Below, in pieces: positions 1 through 9,999 of a stretch of DNA of 64,000 bases (position 1 is the stretch's first letter; each line of letters starts with the position of its first letter). Source of the DNA: Rheum nobile (Eukaryota > Streptophyta > Magnoliopsida > Caryophyllales > Polygonaceae); NCBI GenBank assembly GCA_027886185.1, contig WOAB01000568.1, forward strand, positions 8,440,501 to 8,504,500. The letters are read 5' to 3'. Both the position numbers and the translations under genes were made by a program. The notes beneath the pieces are model-generated. The model did not search any database, was not told the origin of the DNA, and saw nothing but the letters and a program-made list of their open reading frames with translations.

Positions 1-1898
1 GAGGCTTATAGTTCCCCTATTTTGAAGAGTAAAGTAAAGGTAAAAGCTTTTTGCGGGCAATGTTGGGGATTGTTTTGCTCAACCACGGAAGAAAGCTACG
101 AAGAGAGGCTTGCAGCATTGAAGAAGTCATGGAAGAGTGGGTTGATTAGATATGTTGAGAAGCAGTGGCTTACACCTTACAAGAAAAACATAGTTAGAGC
201 GTGGACGGACCACCATCTCCACTTTTTCACAAGGACATCTAACAGGTATCCCAACTTCAAATCTTATAGATATTTGCATAAGTGATCTATAATATATTAA
301 CCTCGTTGTTATATGGTTTGAAAGGGTTGAGGGTATGCACAAGGTGTTGAAAAAAATTGTGGATTCAAGTATAGGCGGATTTAATCGAATGTCGGTGAGG
401 ATCCACTCAGCGATTGAGAGCCAAGTTTGCAAGGTTAGGGCAAGCATGGAGATGTCACGGATCAAGATGCCCACATGTTACAACCGCATGGTTCCAATAG
501 TTCGGGTTGTGTTTTCTAGGCTATTCTACAGAGTGTCGGATCGGGCCTTGAGGAAGTTGTATGCCATGTATCAGCAGCTACTGGACGGTGATTTCAAAGA
601 TGAGTGCGATGATTTCTGGATGAGAGAGTGCCTTGGCCTACCGTGCATCCACACAGTTGCATTTGCTATCATTGATAAGAAGCCAATCATGCCTTCTGAG
701 ATACACCGCTTTTGGAGGCAGATCGAATGGGATAGGATAGTTTGTTCCGACACAAACGATGTTGTTTGTGACAACGTCAATATTACAGTTGCAGAGATGA
801 GGTGCATCGAATTTGGAGAGAGGGTGAAGAGGCGTGAGTTACCGAAATCAACAGTAGATCATATGTCGGAGGTTTACTATGACTTGGAGTATCCGCATGA
901 GTCAACCCTGCGGCAACCCACAATGATCAAGGCAAAAGGAAGACCGGTGGGGTCGTGCAAGTATTCCACCGAGAGAGATCCGATTAGGGTTGAGTATGCA
1001 AGGGCGGATCTTGATAAGCTAGAGAAGGAGAAAGAGCAGGAGAAGGGCAAGCAGAAGGGAAGCCAAGGAAGAAGTCGGCCTAGAAAGGGCCAAGAAGAAC
1101 CTGTTTTTGTTGATGTAGAAGAACATGTTCATGTTGATCAAGAACCGTGTGGACCACAGTTTCCCGGGGAACCCATCAATCACATGGGAATGGACTTTGG
1201 AGTCAACAACATTGACTACTTTTGGTATCCGTTCATTAGGGAGGTGAGGAATGTAGTTGGAGACGGACATTGTGGCTACCGCTCACTATGTGTATTGTTG
1301 GGCGAAGATGAGGGGAACTACAGGAGGATTCGATTCAATTTGGCATCTCACTTGGTCGACAACAGAGCCTTGTACGAGCCCGTGTTGGCAAGACTAAACC
1401 CTGGGAAGTCATTTGAGCAATATGCAGTTGAGGTGAACTACTTCTTTAGTCCTTGCGGACCGAGGTTCTGGTGCGACATGCCCATGGTCGGTCTACTGTT
1501 TGCCACAGTGTATCGGGTTGCTTTGGCATTCTTGTCTTGGAATGGTCCGTGCTTATGCTTGCCAATGATGACATCGCAATCAAGTCTCAACGGTAATGGG
1601 ATACGGATATTGACCATGGCTCAAGTTGGAAATCGAGACCACTTCATACCGGTATGTCTTATTGTTTTAAGCTTCTTTACATACTTATATAAATACGCAC
1701 AATTTACTAATCTTTGCATTTTTTTGATAAATGAAGTTATGGCTAAAGGATGGAAGTCCTCTGCCTCCAACTCCGTATGCTTGGCGCGAATTCAAACATA
1801 TAAGTGTCGAAGGTTGGGACGCACCATTTGCCTCAAGGATTGCAATGTTTCGGGACTTTCGCATAGCATATGGTCGTTCACCCCGTACTATGGTTTAG
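1..1898 (+). CDS. Mutator-like (MULE) transposase with C-terminal OTU protease domain, 5'-truncated by window edge
   Basis: Only the 3' part lies in the window. I read three exons: to 245, 325-1651 and 1737-1898 (stop TAG 1896-1898). The introns at 246-324 and 1652-1736 are both GT-AG. Joining them keeps one frame and restores family motifs on both sides. Exon 1 ends in the MULE core tail AWTDHHLHFFTRTSNR; exon 2 resumes VEGMHKVLKK. Then come a degenerate SWIM-type zinc motif (GLPCIHTVAF), the KGRPVGS linker typical of MULEs, a charged K/E/Q-rich stretch, and an OTU cysteine-protease domain with GDGHCGYRSL (catalytic Asp and Cys) and HFIP (catalytic His) at the exon 2/3 junction. OTU domains cleave ubiquitin-type isopeptide bonds; in MULEs the role is unknown. 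No stop interrupts the spliced frame, so this part may be intact. It converges with the PMD gene at 3728-7700. Confident in family, good on splice sites. Confidence 0.87.
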
Positions 1899-1918
1899 GG
1901 AGATGTGATGGGATATGA

Positions 1919-1997
1919 GTTGTGATTGTAATATTTCAGTACTCAAATTAATGCAAGTTGTGATTGTAATATTTCAGTACTCTAATTAATGCAAGTA
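1919..1997. repeat. Short direct duplication after the transposase stop
   Basis: About 40 bases around TTGTGATTGTAATATTTCAG are repeated head to tail, followed by a partial third copy of GCAAGTACTCTAATT. It lies in the presumed 3' UTR of the transposase gene. Confidence 0.6.
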
Positions 1998-2016
1998 CTC
2001 TAATTGAAAAAATCTA

Positions 2017-2827
2017 AAAATTTGGGCCCAAATAGGGCCCAATCGGAAGGATTATAGGAGAAACGGGTGAAAAGCTAAAATTACTGAAATTGGGCCCAAA
2101 TAGGCCCAATCGAAAGGATTATAGAAGAAACGGGTGGAAAACTAAAATTACTGAAATTGGGCCCAAATAGGCCCAATCGAAAGGATTATAGAAGAAACGG
2201 GTGGAAAACTAAAATTACTGAAATTGGGCCCAAATAGGCCCAATCGGAAGGATTATAGAAGAAACGGGTGAAAAACTAAAATTACTGAAATTGGGCCCAA
2301 ATAGGCCCAATCGGAAAGATTATTGAAGAAACGGGTGGAAAGCTAAAATTACTAAAATTGGGCCCAAATAGGCCCAATCGGAAGGATTATAGAAGAAACG
2401 GGTGGAAAACTAAAATTACTGAAATTGGGCCCAAATAGGCCCAATCGGAAGGATTATAGAAGAAACGAGTGGAAAACTAAAACTACTGAAATTGGGCCCA
2501 AATAGGCCCAATCGGATGGATTATAGAAGAAACGGGTGAAAAACTAAAATTACTGAAATTGGGCCCAAATAGGCCCAATCGGAAATATTATAGAAGAAAC
2601 GGGTGGAAAACTAAAATTACTGAAATTGGGCCCAAATAGGCCCAATCGGATGGATTATAGAAGAAACGGGTGAAAAACTAAAATGACTGAAATTGGGCCC
2701 AAATAGGCCCAATCGGATGGATTATAGAAGAAACGGGTGAAAAACTAAAATTACTGAAATTGGGCCCAAATAGGCCCAATCGGAAAGATTATAGAAGAAA
2801 CGGGTGGCAAACTGAAATTACTGAAAT
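2017..2827. repeat. Tandem array, 12 copies of a 67-bp unit with GGGCCC core
   Basis: The core GGGCCCAAATAGGCCCAATC recurs at about 2023, 2092, 2159, 2226, 2293, 2360, 2427, 2494, 2561, 2628, 2695 and 2762. Spacing is exactly 67 after the first, so units differ by substitutions, not length. Each unit contains TGGGCC on both strands, the form of plant site II/TCP-binding elements. It stops abruptly at about 2827, where a second, unrelated AT-rich array starts. It lies between the 3' ends of two convergent transposon genes. I see no ORF. Confidence 0.92.
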
Positions 2828-3660
2828 GTGATATTACTTATATCCTATAGTTCTACTCAATATTTCATGTGATATTACCTTATATACTTATATCTTATAG
2901 TTTTACTTTATATTTCATGTGATATAACCTTATATACTATAGTTTTACTTTATATTTCATGTGAATAACCTTATATACTATAGATCTACTTTATATTTCA
3001 TGTGATATTACTTATATCCTATAGTTCTATTCAATATTTCATGTGATATTACCTTATATACTTATATACTATAGTTTTACTTTATATTTCATGTGATATT
3101 ACCTTATATACTTATATACTATAGTTTTACTTTATATTTCATGTGATATTACCTTATATACTTATATCTTATAGTTTTACTTTATATTTCATGTGATATT
3201 ACCTTATATACTTATATAATATAGTTTTACTTTATATTTCATGTGATATTACCTTATATACTTATATCCTATAGTTCTACTTTGTATTTCATGTGATATT
3301 ACTTATATCCTATAGTTCTACTCAATATTTCATGTGATATTACCTTATATACTTATATACTATAGTTTTACTTTATATTTCATGTGATATTACCTTATAT
3401 ACTATAGTTTTACTTTATATTTCATGTGAATAACCTTATATACTATAGTTTTACTTTATATTTCATGTGATATAACCTTATATCCTATAGTTTTACTTTA
3501 TATTTCATGTGATATTACCTTATATCCTATAGTTTTACTTTATATTTCATGTGAATAACCTTATATCCTATAGTTTTACTTTATATTTCATGTGATATTA
3601 CCTTATATCCTATAGTTTTACTTTATATTTCATGTGATATTACCTTATATACTTATATAA
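2828..3660. repeat. AT-rich tandem array, ~18 copies of a 40-52 bp unit
   Basis: Units centre on TTTCATGTGATATTACC followed by variable numbers of TTATATACT and a CTATAGTTTTACTTTATA tail. Unit length varies through gain or loss of the short TTATATACT block. That contrasts with the fixed 67-bp phase of the adjoining array. No coding potential. It ends just before the 3' end of the PMD gene. Confidence 0.9.
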
Positions 3661-3727
3661 AAATACGAATTAATTTCATTACAAAAAAGACATACAATCT
3701 ACGTGTCATACGTAAATACTAATCTGC

Positions 3728-6700
3728 CTAAGGGCCGCTATCTCTAGACTGCTCATGTGCCGTACTACCAGATCCCTCCTCGTAATGAGAATCGTGAAAA
3801 ACAGGCTGAGGAGGAGGAGGAGGCGCACCACGTGGAATGGGAGGAGGACGAAGCGGCCTTGCACCCACCATACGCAATGCAAAATCAATCAGCTCCTCTC
3901 GTATGTCATCGGGAATACCAGCTCTCTCTAGAGCATACGCCTTCAGCTCAGCTGATACCACCTGGTTACACTATTTTCAAATAAAAAATGTTATTATATA
4001 CACATATGTAATGAATGCAAAAATAACATACCGTGATCAGGTCGCTGGGAAGCAGTGGCGGAAGAGGCACGTCATCATCTACTGGTGGTGGTGCTGAAGG
4101 ATCATGCCTCGATGATCGATAATCTACGTATGGATGAGACATCTGCTCCCACCAATCCATATACTCTGGCTGACAATCCCAAGGGAAACTAGCATCAGGC
4201 ATGACACCGAGCTCTATCATCGGCCTCGGATCGGCTCCCCACTGACATGCATGGTCCGGGAAACTAACGGTGTAAGTCGCACGCAGACTCGCAGAACGCA
4301 CAACTGCGGTAGGAGTAAGGGGCGCTTCTGGTATGCCCTGCGTACGACCAAACTGACGCATAACTCTATCAGGCAGGTACGGCTCACGGATCTCAAAGCA
4401 CTCAATCAATCCCTGAAACCTCGATGGAGCGAGACTCGGGGAGTCAAAGTCCAACTGCCCCCAGGGCATCCAGCGAACCTGTAATATATTGAGAATGTCA
4501 AACAAATGTATCATGTCGAAGGAAATACTCACTTACGAATAATGTAACATACATATGCATATCTGTACTGATCAAGGACCCGTCGTAGGTTGATCAGACG
4601 CTGCCGATCCGCGCCCTGCGGTGCCTCTGCACCATCACGTGCAGCAGCGCGACTGTCACGTAGAGCCTCGAGATCGGAAGACGCGTGACCTCGAAACGCG
4701 TGAAAGTAGGCCCAGATCCAAGACTGAAATAAATCAATGTAAGTATAGTTTCTCGGTGTAAACGTAAGACAAATAGAGTTGAATGCGATAGATTACCTTC
4801 AGCAGAAGCGTACAACCGGCAATAGAAGCTGCTTGACCTCGCGACGCCTTACCTAACTGGCGGTATAGGTACGCCAGGGTAGCGACTCCCCATGCGTACC
4901 CTCCAGTCTCGTCGTGATCAAGGAGGACCGCTAGATACTCAGGCTTGCATTTCATCCCCGACTTGTCAACGAAGAGAGTACATCTCACTAGTATCGCAAG
5001 ATACAACGTAGCTATGTGATGCTCGTTCTTGTAAAGAACGATTATTATTTAACATTATATTTTAAAAATAACTACAGTAATTTTCTAATTTTAATATTAT
5101 TCAAAATACAACAGAATGTCACCTCTCCTCGGCTATGCATAACTCCTTAGCCCGATCCTTCAACATCTTGTTAGCTCCATAACCGCCAGTTGTTTAGAAT
5201 ACAACAAAATTTTATCAGTTTTCAATAATATTAATAAACTATTTGTTATAATTTCGATTTATTTACCTATCCCAGTAATCTCAGCAATACGCGGATCTAC
5301 CCCCAAAATCGGAGCCAAGGCCTCCCACATCGCTGCATCAGGCATAGGAGAAACCACCACAGCACCGTCAATCGGAATCTGCAGAATCTGCACAACATCG
5401 TGCAGTGTGATGGTAATCTCGCCCCAGGGGAAATGGAAGGAGTTGGTCTCCGGATGCCACCTCTCGACGAATGCTGATATGAGAACCGAGTCCATCCGTC
5501 GAAACTCCAACGTCCCCAATGCAGTCAGCCCGCTGCGCTGCGCCAAAGTCCACCATGACCCATCCTCGTCTGTCCTATACCGGTGTATATCATCAAAGTG
5601 TGGATGACGAACGAAGGTCCTGAGGATCCTCCTCATCTGAAACAATAAATTTTGTGTATTTAAGATTAATGTACATATATTTTGTTTTTGGTTTTCCAAA
5701 TATTTGAAAATTTAAAAGAAATTTTTTATACATACCGGATCCTGATGCGGGGGAAAGTGTACTGGGGGAGCCAAAATGTCTATGGCTACCCCTGCCTCCT
5801 GCTGCGTCGCCATCCATAAAAGGGGTGCGATGTGGGTAGGATAGGATGTGATCAGGTCTCTCCGACGAGGACCTCCTGGCATCCAGTTCCCCTCCTGCCC
5901 TAGAGGTATAGGGCCAGCAGGGGGGGCAGGAGGGGAGGGGGGGCAATGTGCTCCATAATGGGTGGCCCTCTGCCTCAGGTGGGGGAGAAGGTGCCTCAGA
6001 AGTCTGCGTCGCACGAGGAGGGGGCATGTCGTCAACTCTATCAGCATCTGTGGAGGGCTCAAATGTCTCATGCCAGCCTTGCTCCGTCGCCTCAAAAACT
6101 GGAGAACGTGTGTACTCATCCTGGCCAATATCAACCTCATCGTCTGAAGATGACGACTCAGACTCAGTCGGATGATCCTCGGGCTCAGCAGACTCGGTCG
6201 GATGATCCTCGGGCTGCCCAACATCTCTCTGTAATGCAACGTCTACCTGTCTGCTCAGCTGAGATGTAGAACCACATCGTGCAGAAGCTGTGATCCCTCG
6301 TTCTTTGGGCTTACGAGGACCACGACGCTTCGCTCTAACAGATCCGCCGCACGCCTCCAATATGCCCTTTATTTTAATTATTTGTTAATTCTTAATAATT
6401 CCTATTAATGTTTAAATTCTATTTCTATTTGTTTTTATATAGAAAATAATCTTAATATTCTTTATTTTGACATTTAATTTATTTCTATTCTAAATAAATT
6501 ATTTATTTCTAAAATTAATTGTCAAATTTCCTAAATCATATCGTTATCTTCGGACGACAAGGTTTTAATTTCTAATTTTTTTAATGTTTTATTTCGATTA
6601 GATCACTCGTTATTATTTTATATTTTAATTATTTTTTATTTCTTAATAATTATTAATAATGTTTTAAATTCTAATTCTACTTGATTTCTAAATTACTTGT

Positions 6701-7700
6701 TAATAATGTTTTAATTTCTAATTTTTTTTATTGTTTTATTTCGATTAGATCACTCGTTATTATTTCATATTGTTTTTAAATAAATTATTATATTTAAATT
6801 ATTGTTTATTTCTTAATAGTTATTAATAATGTTATAATTTCAAATTCTAATTGTTTTTATATAAACAATAATTTCTATTAGACATTAATATTCATATTCT
6901 TTATTATGAAATTTATTTAATTTCTATTCTAAATTACTTGCTAAACTAATTGTTATTTTGGTAGTTGTTATTTAATTTGTATTCTAAATCATATAGATCG
7001 TGCTATTAAAATCATGCATTTAATTTACGCAACCATAAATCATGCTATTAAACACATTTTAAATATATTTTAAATTTTAATCACTTTTTATTTACGCAAC
7101 CATAAATCATGTTATTAAACACATTTCGATATTCATGTTATTAATTCATGTATGCGGATATTTATATCATATTAAACACAATTTAAAATTTATTTAAAAT
7201 TTAAAATATACCTGTCGAATATCGGTAGAAGAAGATACTATCGGTGCATCTGGTACGGTAGACGAAGAGGCTACCTTGCGCTGCTTCCGAGACTTTCCCG
7301 CGTCGCGGCCTTTCCTGCGTTTTCGGGTCACCGGCGCTACAGTACTTCCGGCGACTTTCCCGGCGACTTTCCCGACGACTCCATATTTCCCGGCGACACC
7401 TCCAGTACACACGCCGGCAAAAGCATCCAACGCCAGCCCAACCGCCTGAGCCACTGCCTCGTCCCCCACCGCCGTCGCCCTCTGCTCCGTCGCCCTCTGC
7501 TCCGACTGAGCATCAACACCGTCGCCCTCTGCTCCGACTGCTGGCGTTGTCGCTCCGTCACCTCCCCCACCGCCAGCCAAGCTCTCGTCGCCAGCCAAGT
7601 TCACTGTTGCCGCCGGAGAAGACGATGAGAGCGCCGCCGGTTGTCTTCGGCCGCTATCGTCTTTGTCTCCGGCTCCACCATTTTTTCGCCCCAAATCCAT
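3728..7700 (-). CDS. Transposon-borne plant mobile domain (PMD, MAIN-like) gene, eight exons, probable frameshift
   Basis: Read from 7700 (ATG, MDLGRKNGGAG) down to TAG at 3728-3730. Proposed exons: 7700-7212, 6366-5736, 5636-5267, 5174-5123, 5027-4797, 4723-4553, 4478-4032, 3961-3728, all with GT-AG borders. Exon 1 is Ala/Gly-rich with a basic nuclear-localisation-like end (TRKRRKGRDAGKSRKQRK). Exon 2 starts acidic (SESSSSDDEVDIGQDEY) and ends in PGGPRRRDLITSYPTH, the PMD entry motif. Exon 3 carries FVERWHPETNSFHFPWGEIT and LHDVVQILQIP, diagnostic of PMD proteins; exon 5 has LFVDKSG and YAWGVATLAYLYRQL; exon 7 has RWMPWGQLDFDSP. The acidic and PGGP parts of exon 2 lie in different frames; the switch falls in two runs of seven C (- strand) at 5920-5926 and 5937-5943, so one extra base is likely. 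The exon 4/5 phase also does not match. In other plants PMD proteins act with PP7L phosphatase in silencing; this copy is element-borne. Confidence 0.8.
6367..7211 (-). other. Long AT-rich first intron of the PMD gene
   Basis: 845 bases of very AT-rich sequence between the donor at 7211 and the acceptor at 6367 (- strand). It contains loosely repeated phrases such as TTAATAATGTTTTAATTTCTAATTTTTTT-like blocks near 6550-6850. I see no gene in it. Confidence 0.6.
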
Positions 7701-7834
7701 TGATTTGTACAGATCCAAATCCAAATAGGAAGAATCAAAATCAAAATCGAAGAAGGAAGAAGAAGACGACGGAAGAGCGACGATGGCGGCGGCTGACCTA
7801 GCGGGAGATGGAAGACGCGAGAGATGGAAGACGA

Positions 7835-8069
7835 GTGAAACGCGAGATCTTGCGTTTCACTTAAAGGGGGAGGGCTGAAACGCAATATTTTTGCTTAAGC
7901 AAAAATATTGCGTTTCAGCTTTTTTTTTTTTTAAAAAAAAATGGTTGAAACGCAGGTATTTTGCTTAAGCAAAATACCTGTGTTTCAAATTTATACAGAA
8001 ACGACTTTTCTGGGTACAATTTGTCTTGAAACGCAGAAATCTTGCTTAAGCAAGATTTTTGCGTTTCAA
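7835..8069. repeat. Cluster of four palindromes sharing GAAACGC ends and GCTTAAGC centres
   Basis: Palindrome P1 is 7835-7860 (26 bp, one mismatch, no GCTTAAGC). P2 is 7874-7919 (46 bp, perfect). P3 is 7945-7988 (44 bp, one mismatch). P4 is 8026-8069 (44 bp, one mismatch), with an outer inverted repeat CTGGGTACA/TGTACCCAG around 8010-8090. P2-P4 have the same outer TGAAACGCA and the same centre TTGCTTAAGCAA, while the arm between differs (ATATTT, GGTATT, GAAATC) and changes on both sides together. All lie upstream of the PMD ATG (7700), inside the presumed terminal region of the MULE. Confidence 0.9.
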
Positions 8070-8089
8070 ACTGTAGTGTACCCAGAAAA

Positions 8090-8115
8090 AAATTGTAGTG
8101 TACAGAACCTTTGCC
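8090..8115. mobile_element. Candidate right terminus of the MULE (transposase-OTU/PMD element)
   Basis: On the - strand the sequence begins GGCAAAGGTTCTGTACACTA, a G-rich start of the kind MULE TIRs have. It leads straight into the palindrome cluster and the PMD promoter region. The left terminus is outside the window, so neither the TIR match nor the target duplication (would-be copy TTAATTTTC at 8116-8124) can be tested here. Confidence 0.35.
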
Positions 8116-8152
8116 TTAATTTTCACATGCAAAATTGTTCCCAGGAGATTAT

Positions 8153-9063
8153 GGGCTCGTTCGGTACGGGGCTTATCCGGACTTATCCTGACTTATCCTT
8201 CCAAATCAGTCTTTATGCTTAAGTTCACCCAAAAAGCATGTTCGGTATACCAGTGACTTATCCCGACTTATCATGACTTATTTTGACTGAATTTTAAGCA
8301 AATTCATAAGCTAGGATATTCAACTTATTGGACTTATTTTTGTGACTTATGCTGGAAGTACCCCTTGTACCCCGACAATTTCTGTGCAACCCAACATCAC
8401 TTCTCGACTTCTTCTTCAACCTTGCATCTCCTCTCCGGCGAGATCCGGCGACTTCCGGCGAGAATCAGCGACATCCAGAGAGAAGCTTCTTCCTCCTCGA
8501 TTCGGCGAGATCCTCCTCGCGCAGATCTGGAAGCGCATCTTCCTCATTTCTGTTCTTTGTCCTCGCGCATCTCTTCCTCTTCGCCCAGATCAGCGGCAAC
8601 TCAGTGATGGTTGGCTTCGCTACTTCGAACCAACTACGATGGTCTTCGGTGCGGTGTTGGTGTTCTTCGGCGTCGGAAGCTGGAAGGAAGGAGGTTGTTG
8701 GGTATCTGAGGTGCTACATCGCTGCTGGTTGGGGAAGGAGGCTCCTGGAGGTTTACAACAGGGGAGAATTGGGAGAGATGATGCAATCACGAACCCTAAA
8801 AATTTGGGGATAAATGTGATACCCTTAAAAAAATTTAATAAGGGTAAATTTGTAATTTTTTATAAAATTAAGTTTTAATAATTCATTTATACCGAACAGT
8901 CATTTATGCTTCAGACTCTTACATTCAGCTTCAGACTCTTACATTCAGCTTCAGACTCAGCTCAATTCAGCCCACAACTTAAATTCTTCCAATCAGCTTC
9001 AGCCCAATTCAGCTCATACTTCAGCTTCAGTCCTAATAAGCCTCAGTCATACCGAACAGACCC
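8153..9063. mobile_element. Non-autonomous PIF/Harbinger-like element, 911 bp
   Basis: Starts GGGCTCGTTCGGTA and ends TACCGAACAGACCC (11 of 14 match as inverted repeats). It is flanked by TAT at 8150-8152 and 9064-9066, a 3-bp target duplication. Subterminal GTTCGGTATACC (8230s) and TATACCGAAC (8886s) repeat the end motif inwards. The 5' flank has repeated GACTTATCC; the 3' flank has repeated CTTCAGACT/CAGCTTCAG. The middle (about 8350-8780) is GC-richer, with TCCGGCGAGATCCGGCG-type sequence like a plant 5' UTR or first exon. It may be a leftover of the element's own gene or a captured fragment; I cannot assign it. Superfamily call is from TIR and TSD only. Confidence 0.6.
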
Positions 9064-9066
9064 TAT

Positions 9067-9440
9067 GTGTCCGTTTTTTGCTTCTCCAGCGCAACCTCTT
9101 CATGTACGTGTTCACCTTCAATTTGCTTAAGTAATTTACTCTTTTATCTTTTCTCTACTTTGATTTCCTTTTTTCTCTTTTTTACGTTTTGGGCTTCGTA
9201 TTAACACTTGATTTTTCATGTTAATTTCCTTCTTGCCACAAAACTTGACCTCCTTCTGTTTGTCTATTTCGTCTCTCTCTCTCATTCACATTTCACATCC
9301 ATCGACTCCTTGCTTCTTTTCTCTCCAGGTCTGTGGAAAATCATGCTTGTCTTCTTCAAGGAGCCGAAAAGTATCAGATTTTACCATCATGTCGTCTCTC
9401 GGCCTCTCTCCATGGTTCCATCTCTATTCTCCTTGGATCC
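9067..9440. other. Unassigned sequence between the Harbinger-like element and the mTERF-like fragment
   Basis: Pyrimidine-rich sequence with CTTTTTTCTCTTTTTT and CTCTCTCTCTCATTCACA stretches. I see no supported gene. Confidence 0.4.
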
Positions 9441-9447
9441 ATAGTCA

Positions 9448-9589
9448 CTTGAGAGTTTCCTGTGGATTTTAAACGGTGACTGACCTTGGGATTGGTAACG
9501 ATGGAGATCGCTTCTTCTTCGGAGATTCCGACCGGTTTGACCAAGTATTCCACCGTAAGAGGGCTCATAATTTGATCGCTTGAGGCCAT
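9448..9589 (-). pseudogene. mTERF-like N-terminal fragment
   Basis: On the - strand, from ATG at 9589, the frame reads MASSDQIMSPLTVEYLVKPV followed by GISEEEAISIV and KVSHRLKSTGNS. This resembles the start of plant organellar mTERF proteins (LTV-YL--S-GLS-EEA--- then a KST--P linker), which bind organelle nucleic acid. Downstream of that the frame runs into unrelated residues, and no mTERF helical repeats follow. It is therefore a short gene relic at most. Recognised by motif memory only; moderate to low confidence. Confidence 0.4.
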
Positions 9590-9999
9590 TGACATTGAAT
9601 AATAAAGAATCAAAGATCTGAAGCCATGGAGGCAGCTAAACGCGCCCTGTAAGCTAATAACGCCCCGTTTGAGCATGTTTGAAAATAGAAGTGGGAGCTT
9701 GAATTGGTAATTTGGTATATTAACATACACAACTGTAATTTTGTTTTTTGCCAATGTATTAAACAATGTTATTCCATTGTCTTCACATTAGGAGGAGATT
9801 CAATTTGATTCTTCCGAGTGCTAGCGTGTTAAGGAACATGTAACTGCCCGCGATTATTGTTTCATCTTGCTTCCCAATGTTAGACATTTAATTTGGCTTA
9901 GCTTTTAGTTTTATTACGGGATTAGGAATTGGTTAGAACATGACAATTAGGATTTTGATTTTGTTGGAGAATTGGAATGCACATATTTTAGCTCCCTGA
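9590..9999. other. Unassigned sequence upstream of the PPR pseudogene
   Basis: About 400 bases, AT-rich, without a supported gene. The PPR homology starts abruptly near 10000, just after an in-frame TGA, so the usual N-terminal PPR repeats and start codon are not here. Confidence 0.4.

Noticed and set aside
335..1918. Single continuous 527-codon MULE frame
   Set aside because: Its last ~90 codons read through intron 2 in the wrong frame. Splicing at 1652-1736 restores OTU-like sequence, ending at 1898.
5593..6360. 255-codon - strand frame as one exon
   Set aside because: It reads through the intron 5735-5637 and, beyond the C-runs, is in the wrong frame for the PMD motif.
7835..8069. CRISPR-like repeat array
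   Set aside because: The repeated parts are palindromic ends and centres, not direct repeats with spacers, and this is a plant genome.
8342..8878. Long open frames inside the Harbinger-like element
   Set aside because: Three overlapping frames of similar length, none with a known motif. It is UTR-like TCCGGCG/CTTCTTC composition.
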